Positions 54,186-62,924 are shown, counted from the first letter of the stretch. The stretch: 64,000 bases of DNA from an uncultured Phocaeicola sp. (GCA_947581855.1 CANPVZ010000021.1:1-64000); one strand, 5' to 3'. Numbers and translations: made by a program. Notes: generated from the letters alone by a model not told the origin.

Positions 54186-54941
54186 ATGAAAAAGATTATT
54201 ACGTACGAAGATCGTTTAGTTCACAAGCTTGAGCAGCGTTTTAATAAGGGAATAGTAAAGTATGGCCTGATTGAAGACAATGATAAAATACTAGTGGGAT
54301 TGTCCGGTGGTAAAGACTCTCTGATCTTGCTTGACTTGTTGGCTCGGCGTTCCCGTATCTTGAAGCCCCGCTTTACGGTTTATGCCGCACATATTGTGAT
54401 TACTAATGTTCCTTATCAGTCGGATGAACTTTATCTGCAGAGTTTTGCAGAGGAACGGGGAATACAGTTCGTGCGTTATGAGACCTCCTTTGATGCTTCT
54501 ACCGATACCCGTAAGTCCCCCTGTTTCCTTTGTTCATGGAATCGGCGTAAAGCTCTGTTTACTGTAGCTAAAGAATTGGGATGTAATAAAATTGCCTTGG
54601 GACATCATATGGATGATATCTTGGAAACTCTTTTGATGAACATTACGTTTCAAGGAGCCTTTGGTACAATGCCTCCCAAACTGGTGATGAGTAAGTTTGA
54701 TATGACAATTATCCGCCCCATGTGTCTGGTTCATGAAGCGGATTTGGAGAAGCTGGCATCCGTCAAGCAGCTTCGGAAACAAATAAAGAATTGTCCTTAC
54801 GAGAAAGATTCGAACCGTTCCGATATGAAAGAAATCCTCCGTCGGCTGGAAGAGTTGAATCCGGAAGCCCGTTACAGTTTATGGGGAAGCATGACAAATG
54901 TACAAGAGGAGTTGTTGCCTGATAAGATAGAAAAGAAATGA
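54186..54941 (+). CDS. ttcA: tRNA 2-thiocytidine biosynthesis protein TtcA-like
   Basis: A PP-loop ATPase that thiolates cytidine 32 of some tRNAs. The 251-residue protein has the P-loop SGGKDS at 40-45, a CxxC pair at Cys113 and Cys116 (SPCFLCSWNRR), and a third Cys203 in KNCPYEKDSNR that could complete an iron-sulfur cluster ligand set. The ALGHHMDDILETLLMN motif of the family is present. It stands alone with its start close to the family norm. Its last 67 bp occur again at 56643-56709. Confidence 0.9.
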   Translation: MKKIITYEDRLVHKLEQRFNKGIVKYGLIEDNDKILVGLSGGKDSLILLDLLARRSRILKPRFTVYAAHIVITNVPYQSDELYLQSFAEERGIQFVRYETSFDASTDTRKSPCFLCSWNRRKALFTVAKELGCNKIALGHHMDDILETLLMNITFQGAFGTMPPKLVMSKFDMTIIRPMCLVHEADLEKLASVKQLRKQIKNCPYEKDSNRSDMKEILRRLEELNPEARYSLWGSMTNVQEELLPDKIEKK

Positions 54942-54942
54942 A
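54876..54942 (+). repeat. Direct repeat, copy 1 (3' end of ttcA)
   Basis: The 67 bp ending one base past the ttcA stop are repeated at 56643-56709 with 61 of 67 positions identical and no gaps. Six differences, five of them amino-acid changing, suggest the second copy is no longer under selection as protein. Confidence 0.8.
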
Positions 54943-54992
54943 TTGTGGAAACTATCGGTCGATAGTAGCCGTAATTTTCACGATTCTAACTA

Positions 54993-55069
54993 GATAGATA
55001 AAAAGTGCCGCTTTATCCTATGAAACTTAGGTATAAAGCGGCCTTTTCCTATACTTGCGCCCTGTCAGT
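54993..55069. repeat. Dispersed palindromic intergenic repeat, copy 2
   Basis: The same element as at 2833-2911: AGTGCCGCTTTATCCTA (55004-55020) pairs with TAGGTATAAAGCGGCC (55028-55043). Relative to copy 1 an A-T pair in the stem has become G-C through changes in both arms. The tail CTATACTTG..CCCTGTCAGT is conserved. Confidence 0.75.
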
Positions 55070-55116
55070 GTTCGGAGAACCTACCCGGAAAGTACCTGTA
55101 ACCTTTGCGAACAAGT

Positions 55117-56262
55117 TTATTTGAACAATTTGTCCAGATATTTATAGAAGGCAGGATCTTCGCCGATAACAATCTTTGCTATCTTGCCCTCAGGGTCGAT
55201 GACAATTTTGGTTGGGTATCCCTGTATGCCATACTTCACCGTAATATCAGTCTCGTCCGTATTACGTACATGCAGCCAAGGCAGTTCATGTTTTTCCACA
55301 GCCGTTATCCATTTCTCTTCTGTATCTCCGCAGTCCACACCCAGTATCTCCATCCGGTCTTTGTACTTGTCGTAATATTTCTTCATGTCAGGGATACCTT
55401 TGATGCACCAGCCGCACCAGCTTCCCCAGAAGTCCAATACAACATATTTACCTTTCAGGGAAGACAGAGACAGGTCGTTGCCTTTGATGTCTTTCAGTGT
55501 AAAGTCCGGTGCTACAGCTCCTTCCACTATCTTCTTTCGGGCCTCTTCGCGGGCTTTCCGTTGGGCGATAGCCTCTTTCATGGCGCAGTAAAGGGAAGCC
55601 ATCGGGCCGTTCTGTGCTTTTTCACCCACAAGGTCGAGCATGTCGCTCGCTTCTTTGCCCACGTCGGATATCAGGTAAACGGAGATATCCTCGTCCGGAT
55701 GCTGGCGGATGTATTCTTTCTGCACATTTTTCATCTCTTCTTGCAGGGGTTGGAAGATTTTAAATAAGGAGTCGAGACGTTCCTTCGTCAGTGTACCTGC
55801 GCTCTGCATGCCCATGATGGTTTGCGATACGGCCTGCATCTGGTCTTGATAGGGCTTACACTGAGTACGGATCTTTTCGTATGCCTGGTGGAAAGCATTC
55901 CCTTTTATACTGTAATCGTCCATTGAACCATTCACCTCCACCGTTTCACCGGGGAAGGCCACTACACTTACCGTCTTTCTGAGCGATGCGGCTGCGACTC
56001 CGTTGCGTGGCTGGGCGTAGAAGAAAACTTTCATCGGTACGCTGTCGTTCTTCAACTGGTAGGTGAATTTGCCGTTTTGCATGGCGATGGTATCGCTTTT
56101 CATCGTATGCTGGCTCAAGTCCGATACGGGAAAGTAGTTCATTATCAAGGTGTCGCTCTCAACCCCGGTCAGTATGCCGGTGATGGTCGATGGGCTCTGT
56201 GTCTGTTGGCATGCGCAGAGCAGTGCCGCGCCAGCCAGTAAGGTGAATTGTTTCTTGTTCAT
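55117..56262 (-). CDS. Thioredoxin-fold lipoprotein, TlpA/ResA-like with DUF4369
   Basis: A 381-residue periplasm-facing thiol-disulfide protein. A lipoprotein signal (GAALLCACQQTQ) leads into a DUF4369-like domain (ITGILTGVESDTLIMNYF), a helical middle, and a C-terminal thioredoxin domain. The active site is CGWC in FWGSWCGWCIKGIPDM, preceded by APDFTLKDIKGNDLSLSSLKG and followed by the cis-Pro in GYPTKIVIDPEGK. Such proteins typically reduce envelope disulfides. The gene is visibly richer in G and C than its neighbours and lies between two copies of the ttcA tail, so the segment may have been inserted here. Confidence 0.9.
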   Translation of the reverse strand: MNKKQFTLLAGAALLCACQQTQSPSTITGILTGVESDTLIMNYFPVSDLSQHTMKSDTIAMQNGKFTYQLKNDSVPMKVFFYAQPRNGVAAASLRKTVSVVAFPGETVEVNGSMDDYSIKGNAFHQAYEKIRTQCKPYQDQMQAVSQTIMGMQSAGTLTKERLDSLFKIFQPLQEEMKNVQKEYIRQHPDEDISVYLISDVGKEASDMLDLVGEKAQNGPMASLYCAMKEAIAQRKAREEARKKIVEGAVAPDFTLKDIKGNDLSLSSLKGKYVVLDFWGSWCGWCIKGIPDMKKYYDKYKDRMEILGVDCGDTEEKWITAVEKHELPWLHVRNTDETDITVKYGIQGYPTKIVIDPEGKIAKIVIGEDPAFYKYLDKLFK

Positions 56263-56642
56263 AGCTATGTGTGTTTTTTAAATAAACCCGTTGACAAAAT
56301 TGAAGAGTTTAAGATATTTATGCTTCAAAATATAGTGCATGCCATTGATATTTAATAAATTAAAGGTAGCTAAACTTTTAATATACCCTTATCTATGCAT
56401 AACTTATATGCAATATTCGCAAAATTACTCGACATCTGCAAGTAAATGGCTGGTATTATTTTATTGTCTTTCCTTAATAAGAAATTGTTTTTATATCCTG
56501 TCGGTGTAAAATCTCGTGGATTTTATCTACATTTGCGCCTTTTTAAGTTTCTCTTTTAGACAATAGTGTGCAACCTGTGTGTAACTGTAAGAAAATCACT
56601 AGGTAATTACTTTTAAAAGAGTATGTTATGGTTTGTACATAT
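56263..56642. other. Intergenic region between TlpA-like gene and ttcA-tail copy
   Basis: AT-rich non-coding DNA that probably holds the promoter of the TlpA-like gene. No hairpin or box stood out. Confidence 0.3.
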
Positions 56643-56709
56643 AGTTTATGGAGAAACATGATAAATATACAAGAGGAGATGTTGCCTGATAAAATAGAAA
56701 AGAAATGAA
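56643..56709 (+). repeat. Direct repeat, copy 2 (detached ttcA tail)
   Basis: It still reads in one frame as a diverged TtcA C terminus ending IEKK-stop. Its TGA overlaps the ATG of the DUF486 gene. No ttcA body precedes it. Confidence 0.8.
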
Positions 56710-57073
56710 AGAGTTTTATACAGTGCTGTTATTGGTGGTATCCAATATTTTCATGACGTTTGCCTGGTACGGACATTTAAAGTTGCAGGAAATGAAAGTG
56801 TCGTCGAACTGGCCGCTTTGGGGAGTGATATTGTTCTCGTGGTGTATCGCTTTGGCGGAATATTCGTTTCAGGTTCCCGCCAACCGCCTCGGTTTTCAGG
56901 GTAATGGCGGTCCGTTTAGCTTGATGCAGTTGAAAGTGATACAAGAAGTGATTACTTTAATCGTATTCACTATGTTTGCCACAGTGATGTTTAAAGGAGA
57001 ATCTCTTCATTGGAACCATTTGGCGGCCTTCATCTGTCTGGTATTGGCGGTATATTTTGTATTCATGAAGTAA
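56705..57073 (+). CDS. DUF486 / DMT-family small membrane protein
   Basis: A 122-residue protein with four membrane helices (YTVLLLVVSNIFMTFAWYGHL, WGVILFSWCIALAEYSFQVPAN, LKVIQEVITLIVFTMFATVMF, LAAFICLVLAVYFVFMK). The motif EYSFQVPANRLGF is the DUF486 signature, a relative of small multidrug resistance and DMT transporters. Substrate unknown. Its start codon overlaps the stop of the detached ttcA tail, suggesting it was once coupled to a ttcA-like gene. Confidence 0.88.
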   Translation: MKEFYTVLLLVVSNIFMTFAWYGHLKLQEMKVSSNWPLWGVILFSWCIALAEYSFQVPANRLGFQGNGGPFSLMQLKVIQEVITLIVFTMFATVMFKGESLHWNHLAAFICLVLAVYFVFMK

Positions 57074-57133
57074 GGTCTACCTTCCCCATTCGTGGCATGT
57101 ATGTATCCTTTAAAGCCGAGGTGGATTTTGTAT

Positions 57134-57823
57134 TTATGAAGTAAGGTCTACCACCTCGTCAATCAACTCATGGCCGTTGGGCACAGGCATCATTCGCCGT
57201 ACGCGGCGGATCGCCCCAATGTTTTTGCGTCCGAAAAGACGGTTCATATCGTTTACCGGCATGGCTTTCCCCTCCTCACCGAAACACCAGAAAGGTTTAT
57301 CGCCTTCGGAGGGATAGTCGCCGCACAATGCCCGTCCCAGGAAATAGTCGAGCAGGGTATCGTTTTCATGCCACACATATCCATCGCCTACACGCGATAG
57401 CAACTCTCTTTCCTCGGCCTTACTGAAAATGTGTTGAATACGTTTTCCCCTATAAGCCATCGGACGCTTGCTGTTCGTTCCTGCGTTTCCGTTTCTTCCG
57501 GTGTTGCTGTCCGTTTCTGCGTTATCATTCGTTCCGGTGTTATCCGTTCCTGCGTTGTACCTCCTTCTAGTGTTGCTGTTCCTTCCTGTGTTATCTGTTT
57601 TAGTTTTTCCGTTTATTCCTGCGTTGCTGCCTGTTTCTGCGTTATCATTCGTTCCGGTGTTACCGTCCGTTCCATTATTCCCGTTTGCTTCTGTTTGCTG
57701 GAATGTTTCGGAAGCGGAAGACTCTCCATTCATTATATTGAGCTGCTTGTCAATGTAAATCTCCTGATGTCCGATGTAATCCCCTAAAATGATGGGGCCG
57801 TAATTTTTATCTATGTATGTCAT
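57134..57823 (-). CDS. Protein of unknown function with hexapeptide-repeat linker
   Basis: A 229-residue protein in three parts. The first 35 residues (MTYIDKNYGPIILGDYIGHQ, then EIYIDKQ) look like a short beta segment. Residues about 47-125 are a low-complexity linker of Asn, Gly and Thr arranged as hexapeptides such as NTGTND, NAETGS and NAGTNS. The last 100 residues (KRIQHIFSKAEERELLSRVGDG to the end) are a folded-looking domain with VWHENDTLLDYFLGRALCGDYPSEGDKPFW. No family was recognised. It overlaps the coiled-coil gene upstream by 4 bp, so the two products probably act together. Confidence 0.6.
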   Translation of the reverse strand: MTYIDKNYGPIILGDYIGHQEIYIDKQLNIMNGESSASETFQQTEANGNNGTDGNTGTNDNAETGSNAGINGKTKTDNTGRNSNTRRRYNAGTDNTGTNDNAETDSNTGRNGNAGTNSKRPMAYRGKRIQHIFSKAEERELLSRVGDGYVWHENDTLLDYFLGRALCGDYPSEGDKPFWCFGEEGKAMPVNDMNRLFGRKNIGAIRRVRRMMPVPNGHELIDEVVDLTS

Positions 57824-59604
57824 TCATCCGTTGGCTTTAAAGTTTTTTTATCCGTATTGCCCGTCAAAATAGGACCTTTGTTCTCGTTTATGAAGACGGT
57901 AGGGTTACCGGGCCCTTTCTTTTTCTGCTCCTTCACCAGGCGTAAACGGTCGTTGTGCATCTGCCGAATGGCTTTCATTACCTCCGGCACATTGTTAAAA
58001 ATATGTGTCAGCAGCATTTCAATTTGCGTCCAATTATTTACCAGACCGCTGTCGTACAAATCACTTTCGTAATGGCGCAGGCTGGAGATGATTTGGTCCA
58101 TCAATTCGGAACCCCTTTGCGGAAGCTCTTGTCTGGAAAAGAGATTGAGTTTTTCTTTCAACGATTTGTTCTTTTCTCTCAAAGAGTAGATTTTCTTTTT
58201 CAAAAGCTCCTCCGTCTCCTTTGGAAACGGCTTCTCCGTTTGTTGTTTTTCCGTCAGATAGCTCCACTCTTTCACCATATCTGCTATCTTCTGCTCTTTC
58301 ATCTTCAACTCTTTTTCCAATTTTGCTATCTGTTTATCCTTTTCCTTTATTATAACGTCTGCCTGTTTCTTGTGCGCATTCATCAAAGCTTGCTGATTTT
58401 TCGCATGTTCTTTTTGTTCTTGGAGGATCTGCTTGCGTTCCTGACTTTGCTTTTCCAGTTCACGCTGCAGTTTCTTCACCTGTCCGTCCCGTTCTCTCAA
58501 CTCATTCCGCAGAACTTCCGCCTCCGCTTCTATACGGCTCAGCTTGTCCCTTAAGTACTCCATCTCTTCCTCCCTGTCTTGTAGAGGCTCGTGAGGCTGC
58601 AATACTTCCGTACGTCCATCCGCGTAATCTGCTTCTCCCGTCTTCCACTGCTTGATAGCCTCCTCCACATACTTCGTTCCATTCCTCTTCAGACAACATT
58701 CCAGGAAGTCCCGTAACTGTGTGGTATCGAGCGTTAGTTTGTAAAAATTTATGCCTTCCTGTCTGATGGTTATTATCATGGGATTGATAATGGATATATT
58801 CGGCATGTACGGGTACTTGAAGTTGGGGACTAAAGGAGCAGTCGAATGCAGGAATTTGTTGTACCCTTGTGCGAATTCCAGTGAACTTTTGATACCTATC
58901 GCTGCGTATCCCTTTTCCGGAAAGATTCGCTTTACCTCTTTATCCATAAATTTTAAACTGTTTGTTAAATCGAAACACCGCTCGAAGATTCCTGGGATGG
59001 GTATATCCTGCATCGCTCCGAAAAACAGAGAAAGAGCATAATGCGAGATGATCAGAGAAATTTCATTCACAATCGCCAGTTGGCCTTTCTTTTTCAACAG
59101 GCTGGGCATGACCGGCAACCATTCTTCTTTACTTTTTGTTTTTATGCGTGAATACATTTCGTATACCCTCCCGTCGGTGTCGCCTTTGTAACCGAGCACT
59201 TCGCGTGCCTCGGGAAAGTATTGGACGGCTATCAGCTCCAAAGCCCGATAGAAGATTTCCTCCACTATATATTGAATCAGAGACTCCGATTTCGACTTTT
59301 CACAGAAAAGGGAATTGTCTGGTAGAACGCCCTTTTGTAGGGAGCTGTCTAATAGGGTTCCGTCGTTATGAAACTTGAATTCGGATTGCTCCACGTTATA
59401 TGTGAGCAAAGAGGATATTTTAGAATTGGGAAAGAGGGATTTGGAAAAATATTCCGTGGACGACTCAAGAAGTTTGCGCACCCGCTCCCTTTCCCTCCCG
59501 TATGAAGTGATGGGATGGCCCGGCTCCTCCTCACAGCGTACCAGCTTCCGGAGTTCTTTTTCATAATCATCTCTGTCGTATATTATAGTGCTGCAGTCGT
59601 ACAT
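57820..59604 (-). CDS. Large coiled-coil protein of unknown function
   Basis: A 594-residue protein. The first 330 residues look globular and helical (ESLIQYIVEEIFYRALELIAV, NEISLIISHYALSLFFGAMQD). From about residue 340 to 480 there is a long heptad-rich coiled coil (REEEMEYLRDKLSRIEAEAE and so on). The C-terminal part contains LMDQIISSLRHYESDLYDSG and a Lys-rich tail. No enzyme motif, Walker box or membrane segment was found. It is translationally coupled to the hexapeptide-repeat gene and diverges from the DUF3987 gene. A structural or DNA-associated role is possible but unsupported. Confidence 0.6.
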   Translation of the reverse strand: MYDCSTIIYDRDDYEKELRKLVRCEEEPGHPITSYGRERERVRKLLESSTEYFSKSLFPNSKISSLLTYNVEQSEFKFHNDGTLLDSSLQKGVLPDNSLFCEKSKSESLIQYIVEEIFYRALELIAVQYFPEAREVLGYKGDTDGRVYEMYSRIKTKSKEEWLPVMPSLLKKKGQLAIVNEISLIISHYALSLFFGAMQDIPIPGIFERCFDLTNSLKFMDKEVKRIFPEKGYAAIGIKSSLEFAQGYNKFLHSTAPLVPNFKYPYMPNISIINPMIITIRQEGINFYKLTLDTTQLRDFLECCLKRNGTKYVEEAIKQWKTGEADYADGRTEVLQPHEPLQDREEEMEYLRDKLSRIEAEAEVLRNELRERDGQVKKLQRELEKQSQERKQILQEQKEHAKNQQALMNAHKKQADVIIKEKDKQIAKLEKELKMKEQKIADMVKEWSYLTEKQQTEKPFPKETEELLKKKIYSLREKNKSLKEKLNLFSRQELPQRGSELMDQIISSLRHYESDLYDSGLVNNWTQIEMLLTHIFNNVPEVMKAIRQMHNDRLRLVKEQKKKGPGNPTVFINENKGPILTGNTDKKTLKPTDE

Positions 59605-60161
59605 AGTGTTAAAGGTTCAACGGGGCAATGTCTGAAAATGCTATGCATATGGCTTCCACTCATCAGCATATCGGAGTGTCTTAGCTTTCAAAGTTCCATT
59701 ATCTTCCGTGTAATTTATTTGGCAAAAGTCGTAAAATTTTCCTAAATACCAAAGTCTCTTGCTGAGAATTGGAGTGACAATCCGAACAATTTTGTTTGCC
59801 GTTGCTGTCTTCTCCGCCTTAATAGCACCTAAGCAAGGATTTATGGCCGTTCTTTTTTTTAAAAAAATAGAAACTCTTCTTTTCATTCATGCACTTCAAC
59901 TTTTTCACTTCAGTAATCCGGCGGCAGCGTGTCGGTACATCCGTCTGTGTGCTTATGGGCATCCTCCTCCGGATGGCGAGCGTTAATCCAACGTTAATCG
60001 AGCGTTAATCCGGCGTTAATTCAGCGTTAATCAGGCTCTTCTTCCCTTCCTCTACTTTTGCCTCATCGGTTTTCAGAGGTTTTGCTTCCGGAGAACAAGA
60101 AAGGAAGAACCGGGGAAACCGGTGACCGAAATATAAAAGTTCCATTCAAATATCTGTTGTT
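59605..60161. other. Divergent intergenic region of the accessory module
   Basis: Between the coiled-coil gene and the DUF3987 gene. It holds the five-copy 11-bp box array at 59981-60032. A short plus-strand frame at 59759-59986 is not convincing. Confidence 0.4.
59981..60032 (+). repeat. Five CGTTAAT boxes at exact 11-bp spacing
   Basis: CGTTAATC starts at 59981, 59992, 60003 and 60025, and CGTTAATT at 60014, so five boxes repeat every 11 bp, once per helical turn. They lie 130-180 bp upstream of the DUF3987 gene. The arrangement resembles an iteron or an operator for cooperative binding. Confidence 0.75.
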
Positions 60162-62924
60162 ATGAAAAAGGATGTATTAGCTGCGAGCAGGAATATATCG
60201 GCAGTGAAAAAGGAGGAGAGCTGCAGGGAAAAGCCTTCTTGTCTCCCCAGCCTGTTCAAAGGCTTTTTTGCGAAAGAATCGATGGTCGTAAAGTGGCCGC
60301 AAGTGTTTAACTATTTAATCGACGGCGGACTACGGGAGGCGACTGAACGCTACCGTTTTTCCAAGGATGGGCGCTACAAGTCGTCTCTGCCCAGCCTCAT
60401 GCCTGCCTGCGGAACGAATGGTCGCGGCAAGGAGGCGGCCGACATCACGGGGCTGACCGGCGTTTCGATGGCCGACTTCGATGGAATACAGGTTGATGCT
60501 ATCGAAGCGGTGCGGGCTGTTGTGAACGCCGACCCGCATACGCTGCTCAGCTATGTCACCGTCTCGGGCGAAGGATTACGCATACTGTTTCGTTACGAGA
60601 TGGGGGAGGGGTGCGAAGAAGATTCATTTAAAGAGAAAGTTTCCGATTATCAAGAGAGTGCTTCCTGTAAAACATCGGCTTCTTGTAATAAAGAAAAATT
60701 ACTTTCCGAAGAGTTCCCCGATTACCAAGAAAGTATCTCCTATACAGGCGGAATCTCCCCGGAAGAGAAGCGCTTCTACGAGAAAGCTTTTCTAATGGGC
60801 AACTGCTACTACGCCGACCTTATCGGACATGGCTTTGATGAGAAGTGTGTCAATGTGAACCGTCTTTCCGCTCTCTGCCACGACCCGAAGGCATTCTTCA
60901 ATGAGGAGGCTGTACCGTTTGTTTTAACCGCCGAGGCGGATGCTGCAGAACTTGCTTCACCGGAAACGCTTTTCGATTGGCAGGAAGCGAATGCTGGTGG
61001 ACAGGAAGCCATTGCTCCTTTGCAGGAAACCATTGCTCCTGTACAGGAAACAAATGCGGATTTGCAAGAGGCTCTTGGCGAGAGACAGAACGCTTATGCC
61101 GGCACTATAAGCCTTGCCGAAGGAAAGGGAAGTAACTTTTTTTCGCAATCCAAATCCTCCCGTTTGTCCAAGCGTGCAGCCTGCATAGAGCCTCCTCTTT
61201 CGCTTACCGCTTACGCCGCCGGAATCATCGAGAAGCACGGCGACTACTATACCGAAGGCAACCGCAACCAGTATCTGATGAAGTGCCTGATGATGATGAA
61301 CAAACTGGGTGTGCCGCAAACGGAGGCAGAGGGCTGGGCGCTTTCCTACGATCTGGGCGAGGCGGAGATACGCCGGATTGTCCGCTCCTGTTACAGTCAT
61401 ACCGCCGAGCATGGCGTGTACGAGGTGCCGGAGAGGAGAAACTTTCCGGTTTCCCTGCCTGCCGAAAGTTGCAATGTTGCAAATGTTGCAGACGATTTTT
61501 TCCTCACACACACGTGTGCGCGCGAAGAGGATGAGAAAATCCCCTTGCCGCCGCCCCCGCTGTTCCCCTCTTACGAATGGCCTCGTTTCTTGGGTCAGAT
61601 AGTGGATTGTGGCGAAACCGCCGCACAGCGGGATGTATTGTTGCTGGGCGCGCTTACCGTATTCGGAGCCTCGCTTAACCGACGGGTACGCTTCCTCTAC
61701 GGACATAAGTTTATCCACCCTTGTCTGCAAGTCTTTGTGGTAGCTCCGCCCGCCAGCGGAAAGGGCGCCCTCACATGGGTGCGCAAATTGGTAGAGCCTC
61801 TTCACAATCGGATGATGGGGGACTATTACCGTGCCATGGAGACCTATAAACAGGAAAAGGTGATTTTTGAACAGGCTGGACGTGCCAGAGCGGAGATGAA
61901 AGCTCCCGAGTTGCCTCCCATGAAGATGTTCCTTATCGCAGGCAACAATTCCGCTACGGGAGTGCTGGAGAATTTGATGGATGCCGATGGCGTGGGATTG
62001 ATATGCGAAAGCGAGGCCGACACGCTGAGCGCAGCCATCGGTACCGACTACGGGCACTGGAGCGATACATTGCGTAAAGCGTTCGACCACGACCGACTCT
62101 CGTACAACCGTCGTACCAACCGTGAGTATCGTGAAATCTCCCGTACGTTTCTCAGCGTGCTGCTTTCCGGCACACCCGCACAGGTACAGCCTTTGATACC
62201 CTCGGCGGAGAACGGGCTCTTCAGCCGGCAGTTGTTCTATTCCATGCCCGCTACCACCGGATGGGTCAACCAGTTTGGCGGTGCGGAGGGAAACAATGAC
62301 CTCGACCGCCGCTTCGAGGCATGGGGAAAGGAGTGGGAACAGCGCTTGCAAGAGCTTGTTCCGCGCGTAAGTGTGCTCACCTTTCTGTTGACCGATGTCC
62401 AGCAACACCGTTTCAACGATGCGTTCACCCGTTTGTTCGATACCGCCTGCATCACACAGAACGGAACCATGAAAAGTTCCGTCACCCGACTGGCTGTCAA
62501 CATCTTGCGGCTTATGTCCGTCGTGGCCTTCTTGCGTGCCTCGGAAGAGGGTAACGGTTTCCTTCCTGCGAAAGACATTCCCGAGGAGAACATAGCGGAT
62601 GATACGTTTACCCGTTTCACTTTTTCCATCACGGAAGAAGACTTCGACGCTGTGTTGTCGCTCTCCCACCCACTTTGTCAGCATGCCGCCTACACCCTGG
62701 CACTGCTTCCGGAAGTGGAAGTGACCCAACGCAAGATGAAATTTGCCGATGTCCTGCTGGCACGGTTGGGCCAGGAATTTACCAGCAGTCAGGCCCGTGA
62801 GGCGGCAAGCGCTATGGGAATTCCGGAGAGCACTTTCAGGTCGCATTTGCAGCGTCTCACCAAAGAAGGGATACTCCAACGGACAGAGAGAGGATGTTAT
62901 TGCTTCGCGCGCGCACGTGTGTGA
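60162..62924 (+). CDS. BT4734/VirE-N and DUF3987 P-loop protein
   Basis: A 920-residue protein of a family widespread in Bacteroides. The N-terminal BT4734-like/VirE-N domain (about 45-150) contains SLMPACGTNGRGKEAADITG and MADFDGIQVDAI. Residues 273-313 are a QE-rich repeat linker. A PriCT-like segment follows (about 345-420), then a DUF3987 helicase-like domain with Walker A APPASGKGAL near 528-536 and SGTPAQVQPL. A winged-helix end finishes the chain (SSQAREAASAMGIPESTFRS). It is followed by DUF4248. The DNA of the second half is bounded by inverted repeats and visibly G+C-rich. Function is probably DNA replication or mobilisation, by inference. Confidence 0.87.
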   Translation: MKKDVLAASRNISAVKKEESCREKPSCLPSLFKGFFAKESMVVKWPQVFNYLIDGGLREATERYRFSKDGRYKSSLPSLMPACGTNGRGKEAADITGLTGVSMADFDGIQVDAIEAVRAVVNADPHTLLSYVTVSGEGLRILFRYEMGEGCEEDSFKEKVSDYQESASCKTSASCNKEKLLSEEFPDYQESISYTGGISPEEKRFYEKAFLMGNCYYADLIGHGFDEKCVNVNRLSALCHDPKAFFNEEAVPFVLTAEADAAELASPETLFDWQEANAGGQEAIAPLQETIAPVQETNADLQEALGERQNAYAGTISLAEGKGSNFFSQSKSSRLSKRAACIEPPLSLTAYAAGIIEKHGDYYTEGNRNQYLMKCLMMMNKLGVPQTEAEGWALSYDLGEAEIRRIVRSCYSHTAEHGVYEVPERRNFPVSLPAESCNVANVADDFFLTHTCAREEDEKIPLPPPPLFPSYEWPRFLGQIVDCGETAAQRDVLLLGALTVFGASLNRRVRFLYGHKFIHPCLQVFVVAPPASGKGALTWVRKLVEPLHNRMMGDYYRAMETYKQEKVIFEQAGRARAEMKAPELPPMKMFLIAGNNSATGVLENLMDADGVGLICESEADTLSAAIGTDYGHWSDTLRKAFDHDRLSYNRRTNREYREISRTFLSVLLSGTPAQVQPLIPSAENGLFSRQLFYSMPATTGWVNQFGGAEGNNDLDRRFEAWGKEWEQRLQELVPRVSVLTFLLTDVQQHRFNDAFTRLFDTACITQNGTMKSSVTRLAVNILRLMSVVAFLRASEEGNGFLPAKDIPEENIADDTFTRFTFSITEEDFDAVLSLSHPLCQHAAYTLALLPEVEVTQRKMKFADVLLARLGQEFTSSQAREAASAMGIPESTFRSHLQRLTKEGILQRTERGCYCFARARV
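61463..61526 (+). repeat. Inverted repeat, left arm, inside the DUF3987 gene
   Basis: The arm contains CGAAAGTTGCAATGTTGCAA and codes for the peptide SCNVANVADDFFLTH. It matches the complement of 62903-62965 almost base for base: 32 identical bases, one mismatch, 16 identical, then a 2-bp length difference in a CA/CG-rich stretch. GTTGCA recurs three times at 8-9 bp spacing inside it. Confidence 0.9.

Noticed and set aside
55105-55767. A 220-codon plus-strand frame
   Set aside because: It is antisense to the thioredoxin domain of the TlpA-like lipoprotein, whose CGWC site and signal peptide are clear.
60979-61100. CRISPR-like spaced repeats
   Set aside because: The periodicity is in the coding frame of a QE-rich linker, with no constant repeat or unique spacers.
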